A stretch of DNA of 64,000 nucleotides from Methanocorpusculum sp. GTDB taxonomy: Archaea > Halobacteriota > Methanomicrobia > Methanomicrobiales > Methanocorpusculaceae. The translations under genes and the position numbers were made by a program. The stretch covers positions 120,975 to 184,974 of the forward strand of contig JAFQBW010000004.1 of NCBI GenBank assembly GCA_017399555.1, in the 5' to 3' direction. Below, piece after piece: positions 34,757 to 43,569 of this stretch. The notes below the pieces were generated by a model. It saw only the letters and a list, made by a program, of their open reading frames with translations. It was not told where the DNA came from and searched no databases. Within the stretch, counting starts at the first letter, position 1; every line of letters starts with the position of its first letter.

Positions 34757-35995
34757 ATGAAGTTTTCACGGGAAATCGAACTTCGCGGTCACATCGTTGA
34801 CTCAGGAATCTTAGCCAAAGTAATGGACTTAGTCGTCGAATACAACGGCGACTTCGACACTGAAGAGTTCAGTCTCGGCAGACAAAAGACCGACCCGAGT
34901 TACGCAAAGATGAAAATCGGGGCTGCATCCGAAGAGCAGTTAAATCAGCTCATCAGCGAGCTGCGCCGTGTCGGAGCCCTCGTTATCGGTGAAGAAGAGG
35001 TCTCGCTTGCAACAGTCAAGAAAGCAAAAGTTGCTCCGGAAGGATTCTACTCCACAACCAACCACCCGACCCACATCCACTTCAACAATACCTGGATTCC
35101 CGTTGAAAACATGAAGATGGATGCCTTAATCGTCGTCAACAAAAAGGACATGACAGCAAAGTGTCTTGTGCAGGGAAAGCTTCTTCCGGGAGACACGGTT
35201 GTCGTCGGCGAGGAAGGAGTCCGCGTGGATTTCCCAGAACGCCCGCGTGAGATGGGTGTCTTCGAGTTCATGGGAGGAGACGTCTCGTCTGAGCGTCCAA
35301 GCCTGACGCTGATTCGCCGCGTGGCTGCCGAGATTTTGCAGATGAAGAAGAACGGCAAGAAAGTCGCCTTGGTCGGAGGGCCTGCAATTATCCACAGCGG
35401 AGCATCGGACGCCGTTGCCGCTATGATTCGCGAGGGCTACATCGACCTGCTCTTTGCAGGAAATGCGCTTGCCGTCCATGACCTGGAGCACAACATCTTT
35501 GGAACATCCCTCGGCATGAATCTCAAAACCGGAGAGCTCATGACCGGCGGTCACCGTCACCACCTCTATACCATCAACAAAATCATGGAGGCAGGCTCTA
35601 TCTACGCGGCTGTTGAATCCGGACTTGTCACAGGGGGCATTATGTATGAGTGTATCAAAAACGATACACCGTTTGTTCTCGCCGGCTCAATCAGAGATGA
35701 CGGCCCGCTGCCGGATGTAATCCAGAATACTATCGAAGCACAGGATGCCATGCGCAAACACATCGTCGACCCAGACCTTGGCATGATGCTCATGGTGGCA
35801 ACGCTTCTTCACTCAATCGCGGTCGGAAACCTTCTGCCGTCTCATGTCAAGACCATCTGTGTGGACATCAACCCGGCGTCGGTTACCAAACTCATGGACA
35901 GAGGAACCTCGCAGGCCATCGGAATGGTAAGCGATGCGGGAATCTTCCTGCCGAGCCTCCTTGAGGCTCTGCACGAACTGGAAGCGGAGGAGTAA
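34757..35995 (+). CDS. LOR/SDH-domain (TIGR00300) protein, probable archaeal ornithine cyclodeaminase
   Basis: About 412 residues from ATG 34757. The N-terminal domain (REIELRGHIVDSGILAKVMDLVVEYNGDFD) and the C-terminal Rossmann-like part (KVALVGGPAIIHSGASDAVAAMIREGYIDLLFAGNALAVHDLE) match the TIGR00300/LOR-SDH family. Members from methanogens and cyanobacteria (C-terminal half of AgrE) convert ornithine to proline and ammonia. That activity is inferred here. It starts an operon with the aldo/keto reductase gene (1-base overlap) and a CDF transporter, and is divergent from the giant helicase gene. Confidence 0.85.
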   Translation: MKFSREIELRGHIVDSGILAKVMDLVVEYNGDFDTEEFSLGRQKTDPSYAKMKIGAASEEQLNQLISELRRVGALVIGEEEVSLATVKKAKVAPEGFYSTTNHPTHIHFNNTWIPVENMKMDALIVVNKKDMTAKCLVQGKLLPGDTVVVGEEGVRVDFPERPREMGVFEFMGGDVSSERPSLTLIRRVAAEILQMKKNGKKVALVGGPAIIHSGASDAVAAMIREGYIDLLFAGNALAVHDLEHNIFGTSLGMNLKTGELMTGGHRHHLYTINKIMEAGSIYAAVESGLVTGGIMYECIKNDTPFVLAGSIRDDGPLPDVIQNTIEAQDAMRKHIVDPDLGMMLMVATLLHSIAVGNLLPSHVKTICVDINPASVTKLMDRGTSQAIGMVSDAGIFLPSLLEALHELEAEE

Positions 35996-37122
35996 TGCAG
36001 TATAAAGAGTTCAAGGACCTGTGCCTCTCTGCCCTTGGATTCGGCGCGATGCGGCTTCCGGTAATCGACGGAGATGAATCCCGGATTGACGAGGCGGCTG
36101 CTGCAGAGATGGTGGACTTCGCCATGAAGTCCGGTATCAACTACTTTGATACCGCATGGGGATACCACAGCGAAAACTCCGAGACGGTGATGGGCAGGAT
36201 ACTTAAAGCATATCCTCGCGAGAGTTTCTATCTTGCAACCAAGTTCCCGGGATATGATCCGGAGAACCTCAACCGCATGGAGGAGATTTTCTGCCGCCAG
36301 AGGGAAAAACTCCAAACCGACTACTTTGACTTCTACCTCGTCCACAATGTCTGCGAGGTAAACATCGAGTATTACCTAAATCCTGACCTCATGGAGTTCC
36401 TGCGGGAACAGAAGGCCGCAGGAAAAATCCGTCACCTCGGATTTTCCGTGCATGGAACTTTAGAGACCATGAAGCGCTTCCTGGAAGCGTTCAGTGAGGA
36501 CATGGAGTTCTGCCAGATTCAGTTAAACTGGTTTGACTGGGAGTTCCAGGATGCAAAGGCAAAGGTTGAGCTGCTTCGTGAATACGGCATTCCCTTTATC
36601 GTCATGGAACCGCTTCGCGGAGGAAAACTCGCATCCCTTCCGGCAGATGCGGAAGAGGAACTCAAAGCGCTTCGCCCGGAGGAGACCATTCCTGCCTGGT
36701 CATTCCGCTATCTGCAGAGTTTTGCCGATGCGTTTGTGGTTCTCTCCGGCATGTCCAACATGGCACAGCTGGAAGAAAACATCAAAACCTTCGAGACCGA
36801 TGCGCCGGTTACTGAGGAGGAGACGAAAGTCCTCTACAAAATTGCCGACTCTCTCAAGAAAGGCGTTCCCTGCACTGCCTGCCGCTACTGCACAACAGCG
36901 TGCCCGAAGGGGCTGGACATTCCGCATCTGCTCTATCTCTACAACGAGTATCTCTTCACCGACGGCGGCATCATCGCAAAACTCGGCATCTCTGCTGTTC
37001 CGGAGGACAAGAAGCCTTCTGCCTGCATCTCCTGCGGCAAGTGCGAGCGTCTGTGTCCGCAGGTAATCCCGGTCTCTCTGGCATTCCGCGAGTTTACGGA
37101 GAAACTCAAAGAGGGTCAATGA
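35995..37122 (+). CDS. Aldo/keto reductase with C-terminal 2x[4Fe-4S] ferredoxin domain
   Basis: 375 residues. The TIM-barrel reductase part has LGFGAMRLPVIDG at the N terminus and the catalytic region INYFDTAWGYHSENSE (Asp and Tyr). From about residue 285 there are two 4Fe-4S motifs, CTACRYCTTACPKG and CISCGKCERLCPQ. Such fusions are frequent in anaerobes and may use ferredoxin instead of NADPH. The substrate is unknown. It overlaps the next gene by 4 bp. Confidence 0.9.
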   Translation: MQYKEFKDLCLSALGFGAMRLPVIDGDESRIDEAAAAEMVDFAMKSGINYFDTAWGYHSENSETVMGRILKAYPRESFYLATKFPGYDPENLNRMEEIFCRQREKLQTDYFDFYLVHNVCEVNIEYYLNPDLMEFLREQKAAGKIRHLGFSVHGTLETMKRFLEAFSEDMEFCQIQLNWFDWEFQDAKAKVELLREYGIPFIVMEPLRGGKLASLPADAEEELKALRPEETIPAWSFRYLQSFADAFVVLSGMSNMAQLEENIKTFETDAPVTEEETKVLYKIADSLKKGVPCTACRYCTTACPKGLDIPHLLYLYNEYLFTDGGIIAKLGISAVPEDKKPSACISCGKCERLCPQVIPVSLAFREFTEKLKEGQ

Positions 37123-38054
37123 CGGACGAACAGATTAAGAAAAATGCCGCACGGCTTTCCATCTGTTCCAACGCATTCCTGACGGTTTCCAAGATAGTTA
37201 CCGGAGCACTCACCGGCTCTGTCAGTATCATCTCGGAAGGAATCCACTCCGGAATGGACCTTTTGGCATCCTTTATCGCCTATTTTTCGGTGAAGAAGTC
37301 GGCTCTCCCGCCGGATGCAGACCATGCATTCGGGCACGGAAAGTATGAGGACGCATCCGGTCTTATTGAAGCGCTCTTAATTGTTCTTGCGGCAGGCATT
37401 ATCATCTGGGAGGCAATCTCCAAACTGATTCACGGAGGGGACGCAGTCTCAGTTGACCTGCTGTTTATCGGTATGATTGTGATGGGAATTTCCGCTCTCA
37501 TGAACTTCTTTGTCTCTCAGCATCTGATGCATGTCGCAAAGAAGACGGACTCCATCGCCCTTGAATCCGACGCCTGGCATCTGCGAACCGATGTCTTAAC
37601 CTCAGCAGGAGTTTTTGCAGGTCTTCTCATCATCCAGATTACCAATCTCTTCTGGATTGATTCAATTATCGCCGTAATTGTGGCGCTCTTTATTCTGAAA
37701 GAGGCGTACTCGCTTATCCGCCGGTCGTGTGCGGATTTGATGGACGAAAGTCTTTCAGAAGAAGAGGTCGCCAAAATCGAGGAGATTATCGCCCGCCATG
37801 AAGCGGAGTACACGAACTATCACGGATTAAAGACGCGAAAAGCAGGCCCTGATAAGTTTGCGGAGTTCCATCTGATGATGCCGAGGAATACGTCGCTGAC
37901 GGAAGCGCATGCTCTGGTAACTCACATCAGGGAAGAGATTGAATCCGAGGTTTCCCGGATTACCATTATCGAACACTTAGACCCGTGTGACGGAAGATGC
38001 GGGGAAGAGGTTTGTACCTTCGTCTGCAAGAAGCGTTCAGAAAAGAACGCCTGA
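37119..38054 (+). CDS. Cation diffusion facilitator (CDF) transporter
   Basis: About 311 residues from the ATG at 37119 overlapping the aldo/keto reductase stop; a longer in-frame start lies inside that gene and was rejected. Family signatures are SICSNAFLTVSKIVTGALTGSVSIISEGIHSGMDLLASFIAYFSVKKS and DHAFGHGKYEDASGLIEALLI, with Asp/His metal residues in helices 2 and 5 (ESDAWHLRTDVLTS). It exports divalent metals (Zn, Fe, Mn, Co) against protons. The C-terminal cytoplasmic domain ends with a Cys-containing tail (CDGRCGEEVCTFVC). Confidence 0.93.
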   Translation: MTDEQIKKNAARLSICSNAFLTVSKIVTGALTGSVSIISEGIHSGMDLLASFIAYFSVKKSALPPDADHAFGHGKYEDASGLIEALLIVLAAGIIIWEAISKLIHGGDAVSVDLLFIGMIVMGISALMNFFVSQHLMHVAKKTDSIALESDAWHLRTDVLTSAGVFAGLLIIQITNLFWIDSIIAVIVALFILKEAYSLIRRSCADLMDESLSEEEVAKIEEIIARHEAEYTNYHGLKTRKAGPDKFAEFHLMMPRNTSLTEAHALVTHIREEIESEVSRITIIEHLDPCDGRCGEEVCTFVCKKRSEKNA

Positions 38055-38663
38055 AAGCATAACCAGAAAAGCGGCAGCCAGGCGGAATCCATCTATTTTT
38101 TCAGCGGTAAAGCGAGGAGTGTATGTTCCTCCTCTGCTGTAGCCGCGCCGTGCGAGATGTTTGGAGAACCGTTCCGTTCTTCGCAGAGCAGGAATGAGTA
38201 TTCCCAGCGTAAACGGCAGAATGGTTCTGATGCCGAACCGTTTCTGTTTTTCTGAGAGTGCCTGCAGGTATGTTTTTGCATCCTGCTGAATCTCTGCAGT
38301 CTGCATGAGGAATATTTCGCATGCCATCCCGATATCAAAACCGATATGATTTCCAAACAGCCAGACACAGAAACTCTGCATTTCTCCTGCGGCACAGCTC
38401 TGTCCGAACCAGAATGCCAGAAGCAGGAGGGCGAAGGTTTTCCCTCCGTAGAAAAATGCTGTACTTCCGGAGGAGAAGAGGAGAACAATTGTCGGGAGCG
38501 CTGAGATAAGACCTGCCGCCGCCGCTGCTTTTACCCTCTGTTTTCCAGTCAGCCGGGAAAGCAGAAGCCACCAGAGAAGAGCTGGAAGTACAGCCCCCGG
38601 GAGAAAATATACTGCCAGAGAGAGTATGACAAGCGTTAGGATGCGCAGTCTTACATCCGACAA
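38037..38663 (-). CDS. ecfT: ECF transporter transmembrane subunit T (CbiQ/BioN type)
   Basis: 208 residues with about five hydrophobic helices. The cytoplasmic segments IPALRRTERFSKHLARRGYSRGG contain the Ala-Arg-Gly coupling motif that binds the ATPases. It is the last of four biotin-uptake genes (bioY-ecfA-ecfA-ecfT). Its 3' end overlaps the convergent CDF gene by 18 bp, and its start overlaps the ATPase gene by 13 bp. Confidence 0.85.
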   Translation of the reverse strand: MSDVRLRILTLVILSLAVYFLPGAVLPALLWWLLLSRLTGKQRVKAAAAAGLISALPTIVLLFSSGSTAFFYGGKTFALLLLAFWFGQSCAAGEMQSFCVWLFGNHIGFDIGMACEIFLMQTAEIQQDAKTYLQALSEKQKRFGIRTILPFTLGILIPALRRTERFSKHLARRGYSRGGTYTPRFTAEKIDGFRLAAAFLVMLSGVLF

Positions 38664-39142
38664 AGCCGCCCCTCCTGCAGATTCCAGAGAGCCGCTTCCG
38701 GAATCTGTTCTTCATGGCTGAAAAGAATGGTGACCCCTGTTCGTTTCCGCAGATGTCCGGTCAGGATTTCTTTTCCCTCTGCATCAAGCGATGCATACGG
38801 TTCATCCAGAATCAGGCAGTCTGCATTCGTTTCCAGAATACAGGACAAAAGGAAGCGTTTCAGCTCTCCGCGGGAAAGTGTGTACGGGTCGCGGTTTTTG
38901 TCAGGCATTCCAAACAGGGAAAACGCTTCTTCCGTACCGGAAACACCCCAGGATGTCAGCTCCTTTCCAATGGTGTCTTCGGTTATCTGACACTCGATTT
39001 CCTGAAACAGCAGAACTCTTCTCTGTCCGGAAAACTCTGCTTCGTGTCTGAGGCGGCGGGCAAGCGTGGTTTTTCCCGAACCGATACGGCCGCGAATACA
39101 GTGAATTCCGCATTCAAAGGTGATGCCGTCCAGTGTTATCAC
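38651..39142 (-). CDS. ecfA: Short ABC ATPase of an ECF-type biotin transporter (second)
   Basis: 163 residues, well below the 215-290 usual for EcfA/BioM, yet all motifs are present. These are Walker A GRIGSGKTT near 18, Q-loop FQEIE, signature LSRGELKR (second Gly replaced by Arg), Walker B CLILDEP, D-loop SLD and H-loop FSHEE. The helical domain is therefore trimmed. It overlaps the first ATPase gene by 4 bp, so the two probably form a heterodimer. Confidence 0.85.
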   Translation of the reverse strand: MITLDGITFECGIHCIRGRIGSGKTTLARRLRHEAEFSGQRRVLLFQEIECQITEDTIGKELTSWGVSGTEEAFSLFGMPDKNRDPYTLSRGELKRFLLSCILETNADCLILDEPYASLDAEGKEILTGHLRKRTGVTILFSHEEQIPEAALWNLQEGRLCRM

Positions 39143-39705
39143 AGTCTCACCTCATATCCGCGGCAGAAATTTTTGTGGGATGCCCAGAGGATGTACGGGA
39201 TTTTGCATTCCAGAAGGGCCTCCGCTGTCTCTTTTGCAGTATCTGTATCGAAGTGGGAATCCGGTTCATCGAGAACAATCAGTTTTGGACAGCCAACCGC
39301 CGCCGCGGCAACAGCGGTGAGAACTTTCTCTCCTCCGGAAAGTGTCCGGCAGTCGCGGGAGAGCAGATGTGTGATACCGAACACCTCTGCCGTCTTTGCC
39401 GTTTTGCGCCGGATATCTTCTTCCGGCAGCCCGGCAAAGCGAAGTGAGGAGGATATCTCATCTGAAACCCGGGAGAATAGCAGACTGCGGGAGGGAAATT
39501 CACTGACATATCCGGCATGAATTTCCCGCGGCAGTTTTCCGTCGATTCTGATACTTCCTGATTCCGGCAGACGAAGTCCGGCGGCGAGTTCGAGGAAGGT
39601 GGTTTTTCCGCATCCGTTTTTCCCGCGGATGAAGGTAAGCCCTTCCGGGATGGAAAGGGACTCAATGCAGAGACTGCGGATGCAAAGCTGTTCAATTTCA
39701 ATCAT
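39139..39705 (-). CDS. ecfA: Short ABC ATPase of an ECF-type biotin transporter (first)
   Basis: About 188 residues from ATG 39705, overlapping the bioY stop by 8 bp. Motifs: Walker A GKNGCGKTT near 33, signature LSGGEKVL, Walker B LIVLDEPDSHFD and H-loop WASHKN. The Q-loop position reads GYVSEFPSR, so the usual Gln appears to be Glu. Like its partner, it is shorter than typical ECF ATPases. Confidence 0.86.
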   Translation of the reverse strand: MIEIEQLCIRSLCIESLSIPEGLTFIRGKNGCGKTTFLELAAGLRLPESGSIRIDGKLPREIHAGYVSEFPSRSLLFSRVSDEISSSLRFAGLPEEDIRRKTAKTAEVFGITHLLSRDCRTLSGGEKVLTAVAAAAVGCPKLIVLDEPDSHFDTDTAKETAEALLECKIPYILWASHKNFCRGYEVRL

Positions 39706-40213
39706 GCAGAATCCTCCGTATGCGTTTTGCAGCGTAAACGGCTGCAATTCCTTTCAGGATGTCTCCCGGGATATATGGAAGAACGCAGGCAAATACTGCC
39801 GCAGGAAAGGATGCGCCTGCGGTAATCATGAACCAGACCGTTCCGCAGACAGCACAGATTACTGAAGCGGATATCACTGCGATGATGTCCTTCTGTTTCC
39901 GGAAAAAGAATCCTGCGGCAAATGCTGCGGGGATGAATCCGAGGATAAATCCTCCGGTTGGTCCAAGGAGGACTGCAAGTCCTGCGGTTCCGTTGTGAAA
40001 AACCGGCAGACCAATCAGGCCGGCAGCTCCATACAGGAGAGCAGGAAATACCGCCCGCTCTTTCATAATCGCGGCCGCCAGAAAAACAAAGAGAGTCTGG
40101 AGAGTGAACGGAACAGCAAACAGCGGAATGGATATCCAGCCGCCTGCAGTTATCAGTGCCGCAAAAACTGCGGTGTTAACTAGTGTTTTTGCCCGCTCTT
40201 CGTCTCCGTACAT
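39698..40213 (-). CDS. bioY: Biotin-binding ECF transporter S component
   Basis: About 171 residues from ATG 40213, with six hydrophobic helices. The BioY signatures LITAGGWISIPLFAVPFTLQTLFVFLAA and LYGAAGLIGLPVF followed by GPTGGFILGFIPAAFAAG are clear. It binds biotin at the membrane and hands it through with the ECF module encoded downstream. It starts 5 nt after the tauE stop, so it may share a transcript with pscS. Confidence 0.95.
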   Translation of the reverse strand: MYGDEERAKTLVNTAVFAALITAGGWISIPLFAVPFTLQTLFVFLAAAIMKERAVFPALLYGAAGLIGLPVFHNGTAGLAVLLGPTGGFILGFIPAAFAAGFFFRKQKDIIAVISASVICAVCGTVWFMITAGASFPAAVFACVLPYIPGDILKGIAAVYAAKRIRRILHD

Positions 40214-40218
40214 GAAAC

Positions 40219-41001
40219 TCACCACGAAATCATGGAAGCAATCCACTCAAAGACCCCAAGCATGTGCAGAGCAATTCCCGCCATCAGCACTGCAAACATC
40301 CGGCGAAGCCAGACATCAGATACTCGAAGCCGCGAGGAAACCGCGGCCGCCGGTACTGCACAAACCACCAGAATCACCCACATCAGCAGGTCGAAGTAGC
40401 CGTTTAACAGATACGAACCAATCCCGCCGAGTGTTATGAACACAATGGCCGCCGAAGACGTTGCCGCGGCCTTCTTCATCGAAAACTTTCCAAGCATCGT
40501 CATCAGCGGCACGAGAATCGTTCCGCCGCCAACACCTAAGAGCCCGGAGAAGAATCCGGAAATACCGCCGATTCCAGCGGCAAGCGGCGCCTTCATCCGG
40601 GTGTTTTCTCCTGCGGGAAGTGTTGTTACCATCCGGACTGCTCCGACAATCAGAACCGCCGCGAAGAGGATGGTAAGCACTCTGACCGGAAGATACGTTG
40701 CGGCAGTCCCGCCGAGAAATCCGGTAAGAATACCAGTCCCTCCCATAATCAGTGCATCGCGCCAGATTACATTGCCCTGCTTTGTATGCGAAAGCGCTCC
40801 GGTTAAAACGGTCGGCAGTGCCGCAGCTAAGCTTGTTCCAAACGCGGTTAAGAGTGCGGCATCCTCGGGCACTCCGGATGCCTGCAGAACAAAAAACATT
40901 GCCGGGGCGAAAACAAACCCTCCGCCGACACCAAGCAGACCGGACATACAGCCGGCAAAAAGTCCGACGAAGATTAAAAAGAGGATGAAGATAAGTTCCA
41001 T
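40219..41001 (-). CDS. TauE/SafE (UPF0721) family membrane permease
   Basis: 260 residues with about eight helices in two repeats. Each half opens with a glycine-rich motif: GCMSGLLGVGGGFVFAPAMFF at the N terminus and GFFSGLLGVGGGTILVPLMTML in the middle. Family members export sulfite, sulfoacetate or other organosulfur compounds, or in some cases import. It begins right after the radical SAM stop in the pscS operon, which could hint at a sulfur role; this is inference only. Confidence 0.9.
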   Translation of the reverse strand: MELIFILFLIFVGLFAGCMSGLLGVGGGFVFAPAMFFVLQASGVPEDAALLTAFGTSLAAALPTVLTGALSHTKQGNVIWRDALIMGGTGILTGFLGGTAATYLPVRVLTILFAAVLIVGAVRMVTTLPAGENTRMKAPLAAGIGGISGFFSGLLGVGGGTILVPLMTMLGKFSMKKAAATSSAAIVFITLGGIGSYLLNGYFDLLMWVILVVCAVPAAAVSSRLRVSDVWLRRMFAVLMAGIALHMLGVFEWIASMISW

Positions 41002-42108
41002 TTACGGGATAATCTCACAGCCGTTATACCGTGTGTGGGCAAAACTTTCAAGCGACAGCACGCCGGACTTCATCAGTTCTTCAATCCGCGGAAGCACTGC
41101 TTCGAGGGATTCTTTCAGATTCCGCACGGTATCGCAGACCAGTGCATACTCCTCTCCCCACGGGCGGACGATGTTTGAGTAAAGACATCTTCCGCCGCAG
41201 AAATCATAGATGTCGCAGGAAAGACACGGCTCCTGAATCGGAATCTCCGGAAGGCATGCCGGGTCAGCTGAGCTGATATGTCCTGCATAGTAATCTGCCA
41301 TTCCCACCATAATCGGGCACGGCGCGATAAATCCGTTGGTCATGATGCTGTAGTTGACATATCCTGAACCGCAGCGGAGTTTTGTTTTCTGTCCGGTCAG
41401 CAGGTCCTCGGTTGTGGAGAGGAACGGATACCACTTCGGAACAACGCCTTCTTCCATGCGTGACACCCATTCCTCTGCAAGGCGGCGAATGCCTGCATTG
41501 TATCCGTTCTTCCACTCGGCAAAGCGTCTGCGGGACAAATCTCCGGTAAAGTCCGCATCCATCTGCCAGTGAATCGAGCTGAACAGTTTCGTGTCTGCGA
41601 GATGCGTTACCGCGGAGAAGATTTCCGTATCCTCTGCGATGGTCATCCGGGCAATGAGTTCTCCGGTAAATCCGTCCTCACGGATTTTGCGGGCGGCGGA
41701 AGTTACCGTATCATAGATTCCACATCCGCGGTGACCGTCGGTAAGTTCCTTGTCCCCGTCAATCGAGATTAAAATCGTCTCGAAGCGGTTGATGTACTCA
41801 GCTCCAAGCTCTAAGAGTTTCGTGCCGTTTGTCTGGAGCATGAACCGTTTGACGGGCGCTTCATCCATAACTTCGCGGACGAAGGGGATGTTTAAGAGCG
41901 GTTCTCCGCCGATGAAGGTCAGAACGGCATCCGCATCTTTTTCGAGGAAGGCATAGAGGTCTTTCTTCCCGCAGGAGAAGTTCTCCGTGATGGTCTCATC
42001 AATCGTGCCCGGAGAACCTGCCGGCTCATCCTCTTCGTCGAACATCTTTGCACGGCAGTACGAACAGCAGAGGTTGCAGTCGTCTGTTACCATCAGGTGG
42101 TAGAACAT
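41002..42108 (-). CDS. Radical SAM/SPASM protein, probable peptide-modifying enzyme (AF1577-like)
   Basis: 368 residues. The radical SAM motif CNLCCSYC is at residues 12-19, followed by LTFIGGEPLLNI. The C-terminal SPASM-type cysteine cluster includes CGSGYVNYSI, APCPI and CLSCDIYDFCGGRCLY, for auxiliary 4Fe-4S clusters. The layout recalls the archaeal AF1577 family of putative peptide-modifying enzymes. No obvious precursor peptide was found next to it. It lies 2 nt after pscS and 1 nt before tauE. Confidence 0.85.
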   Translation of the reverse strand: MFYHLMVTDDCNLCCSYCRAKMFDEEDEPAGSPGTIDETITENFSCGKKDLYAFLEKDADAVLTFIGGEPLLNIPFVREVMDEAPVKRFMLQTNGTKLLELGAEYINRFETILISIDGDKELTDGHRGCGIYDTVTSAARKIREDGFTGELIARMTIAEDTEIFSAVTHLADTKLFSSIHWQMDADFTGDLSRRRFAEWKNGYNAGIRRLAEEWVSRMEEGVVPKWYPFLSTTEDLLTGQKTKLRCGSGYVNYSIMTNGFIAPCPIMVGMADYYAGHISSADPACLPEIPIQEPCLSCDIYDFCGGRCLYSNIVRPWGEEYALVCDTVRNLKESLEAVLPRIEELMKSGVLSLESFAHTRYNGCEIIP

Positions 42109-42110
42109 GA

Positions 42111-43292
42111 TTACTGGATGGTAAGGCCGTTGGTCTCGGCGATTTCGAGATAAGTGTCTGCGACGTACTCGGCCTGCTTTCTGGTCATGCCGTAGGTGTT
42201 AATCTTCCAGACCTTGGTAGCGCCCGGAATGATTCCGGTAATGCCCTTCTTGGATAAGGCAGATGAGAGGAAGAATCCGCGTTTCTTGTGCGTCTGGGCA
42301 ACCACGTCGAACGAACCGGTGGTGTCTAAGCGGGTTAAGGTGTGCTGTCTTGGCATCTCAGAGAGAATCTTCGTTCCTTCGATGGATGCAAGCGCGTCGA
42401 TTACAATCTTACTGTTTGCAAGTTCTTCGTCGAAGTGGTTGACTCTTTCCTTGACGGTCGGGAAGGAGGCAAGCATTCCGACAATCGGTGCTCCCATTAA
42501 GGAACAGCCAAGAATTCCAACTTCCTTGATTCCAAAGCGGCGTCCGGTTAAGTCTCCTTCCATCTGGGTTGTGCGGAAGACTTCGTCTGCACGCTCTTCG
42601 GTTGCGGCAAGGATTCCGGATGGGGCAGGTGCTGCCATGCTCTTGTGTCCAGAGCCGATGATGAAGTCAACGCCTAAGTCTTTTCCGTTGACCGGCATGA
42701 TACCAACCGTATAGACACCATTGTAGAGAACCGGAATGTCATACTGGTGTGCGACTTTGGCGATGCCTTTTACATCGTGCATGTTTCCGTACTGATAGTC
42801 CACGTGGTCGATGTAGAGGAGTTTTGGCGGTTTGCCGAACTCTGTTATGACATCCTCGATTCTCTCTGCGGCTGCTTCGGCGGTGATGTGGTTGTCCTCA
42901 GTCTTTGGAATCTCGCGGACAACTCCCTGCTGAATCTCAACGGAGAGATATGAGGTATAGTGTGCGAGTGCGCCGATTAAGACCGGATCGCCTTTTTCCA
43001 CGTAGGTGCCTGCAACCTGCTGGAATCCGCGGCGGGCTCCCGGAACGGTTCTTGCCTGTGCCATGCCGAGCCATTCTGCAACATCGACGTGGAAGTCCTT
43101 TAACGGCGGCTGTTCGATGTAGTCGAGGCGGAACGGTTTTCTGCAGGCATCGCAGACGGAGTAGCCGTCTCCCCAGGAAATCATTGCCTTCATGGCTTCC
43201 GGCGTTAAACGGCCGCCTACCTGAATCGGGTCAAGGTTGATAGCGGTTTCATCCCGCATGCGGGCGTCAACATTGCATGCTCCGCACTTCAT
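42111..43292 (-). CDS. pscS: O-phosphoseryl-tRNA(Cys):Cys-tRNA synthase (SepCysS)
   Basis: 393 residues. It converts Sep-tRNA(Cys) to Cys-tRNA(Cys) with PLP and a sulfur donor, the route to cysteine in most methanogens. The PLP lysine is K217 in GSGHKSMAAPAPSG. Cysteines at C47 and C50 (SVCDACRKPF) and C263 (ILGCSLMGAP) match the conserved persulfide-relay residues of the family. An additional N-terminal pair (C3, C6) could form a metal site with C47/C50. A strong ribosome site (gggaggaa) precedes the ATG, which overlaps a 59-codon ORF by 4 bp. Confidence 0.97.
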   Translation of the reverse strand: MKCGACNVDARMRDETAINLDPIQVGGRLTPEAMKAMISWGDGYSVCDACRKPFRLDYIEQPPLKDFHVDVAEWLGMAQARTVPGARRGFQQVAGTYVEKGDPVLIGALAHYTSYLSVEIQQGVVREIPKTEDNHITAEAAAERIEDVITEFGKPPKLLYIDHVDYQYGNMHDVKGIAKVAHQYDIPVLYNGVYTVGIMPVNGKDLGVDFIIGSGHKSMAAPAPSGILAATEERADEVFRTTQMEGDLTGRRFGIKEVGILGCSLMGAPIVGMLASFPTVKERVNHFDEELANSKIVIDALASIEGTKILSEMPRQHTLTRLDTTGSFDVVAQTHKKRGFFLSSALSKKGITGIIPGATKVWKINTYGMTRKQAEYVADTYLEIAETNGLTIQ

Positions 43293-43468
43293 AAGAGTTC
43301 CTCCCGGAGAATGGCAATCTGTTTTTCCACGGAGGCTAAGGCTTTCTCCGCCTTTTTCTTCTGGTCGTCGTCTAACTGATGGGACGGCGCAGTGATTCTG
43401 AGTATTGAACGAATATCGGTGAGGGCAAAGAGACCCTGGAATACGGCGTCTGCGGCACGCTGAGACAT
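43289..43468 (-). CDS. 59-residue protein coupled to pscS, possible SepCysE-type docking domain
   Basis: A 59-codon ORF whose TGA overlaps the pscS ATG (ATGA), so translation is probably coupled. The protein begins MSQRAADAVFQGLFAL, continues with DIRSILRI, and ends in a charged helix (DDDQKKKAEKALASVEKQIA). Prediction by eye gives two or three helices, no cysteines and no membrane segment. In methanogens SepCysE scaffolds SepRS and SepCysS, and its N-terminal helical domain binds SepRS. Size, helices and position suggest a free-standing equivalent. This is inference, not homology shown. Confidence 0.65.
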   Translation of the reverse strand: MSQRAADAVFQGLFALTDIRSILRITAPSHQLDDDQKKKAEKALASVEKQIAILREELL

Positions 43469-43569
43469 ACCATATATGTCAGCGGCAAAAAAGAAGAAGG
43501 TGTTGGTTAGGTGAGGGCTTTTCCCTCTTTTTCGGAAACTTAGTATATGTATGCCCCAAATGATGTTCT

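Noticed and set aside
36900..37118. Longer start of the CDF transporter inside the aldo/keto reductase gene
   Set aside because: The added 73 residues are the out-of-frame shadow of the ferredoxin domain. The family N terminus begins at the ATG at 37119.
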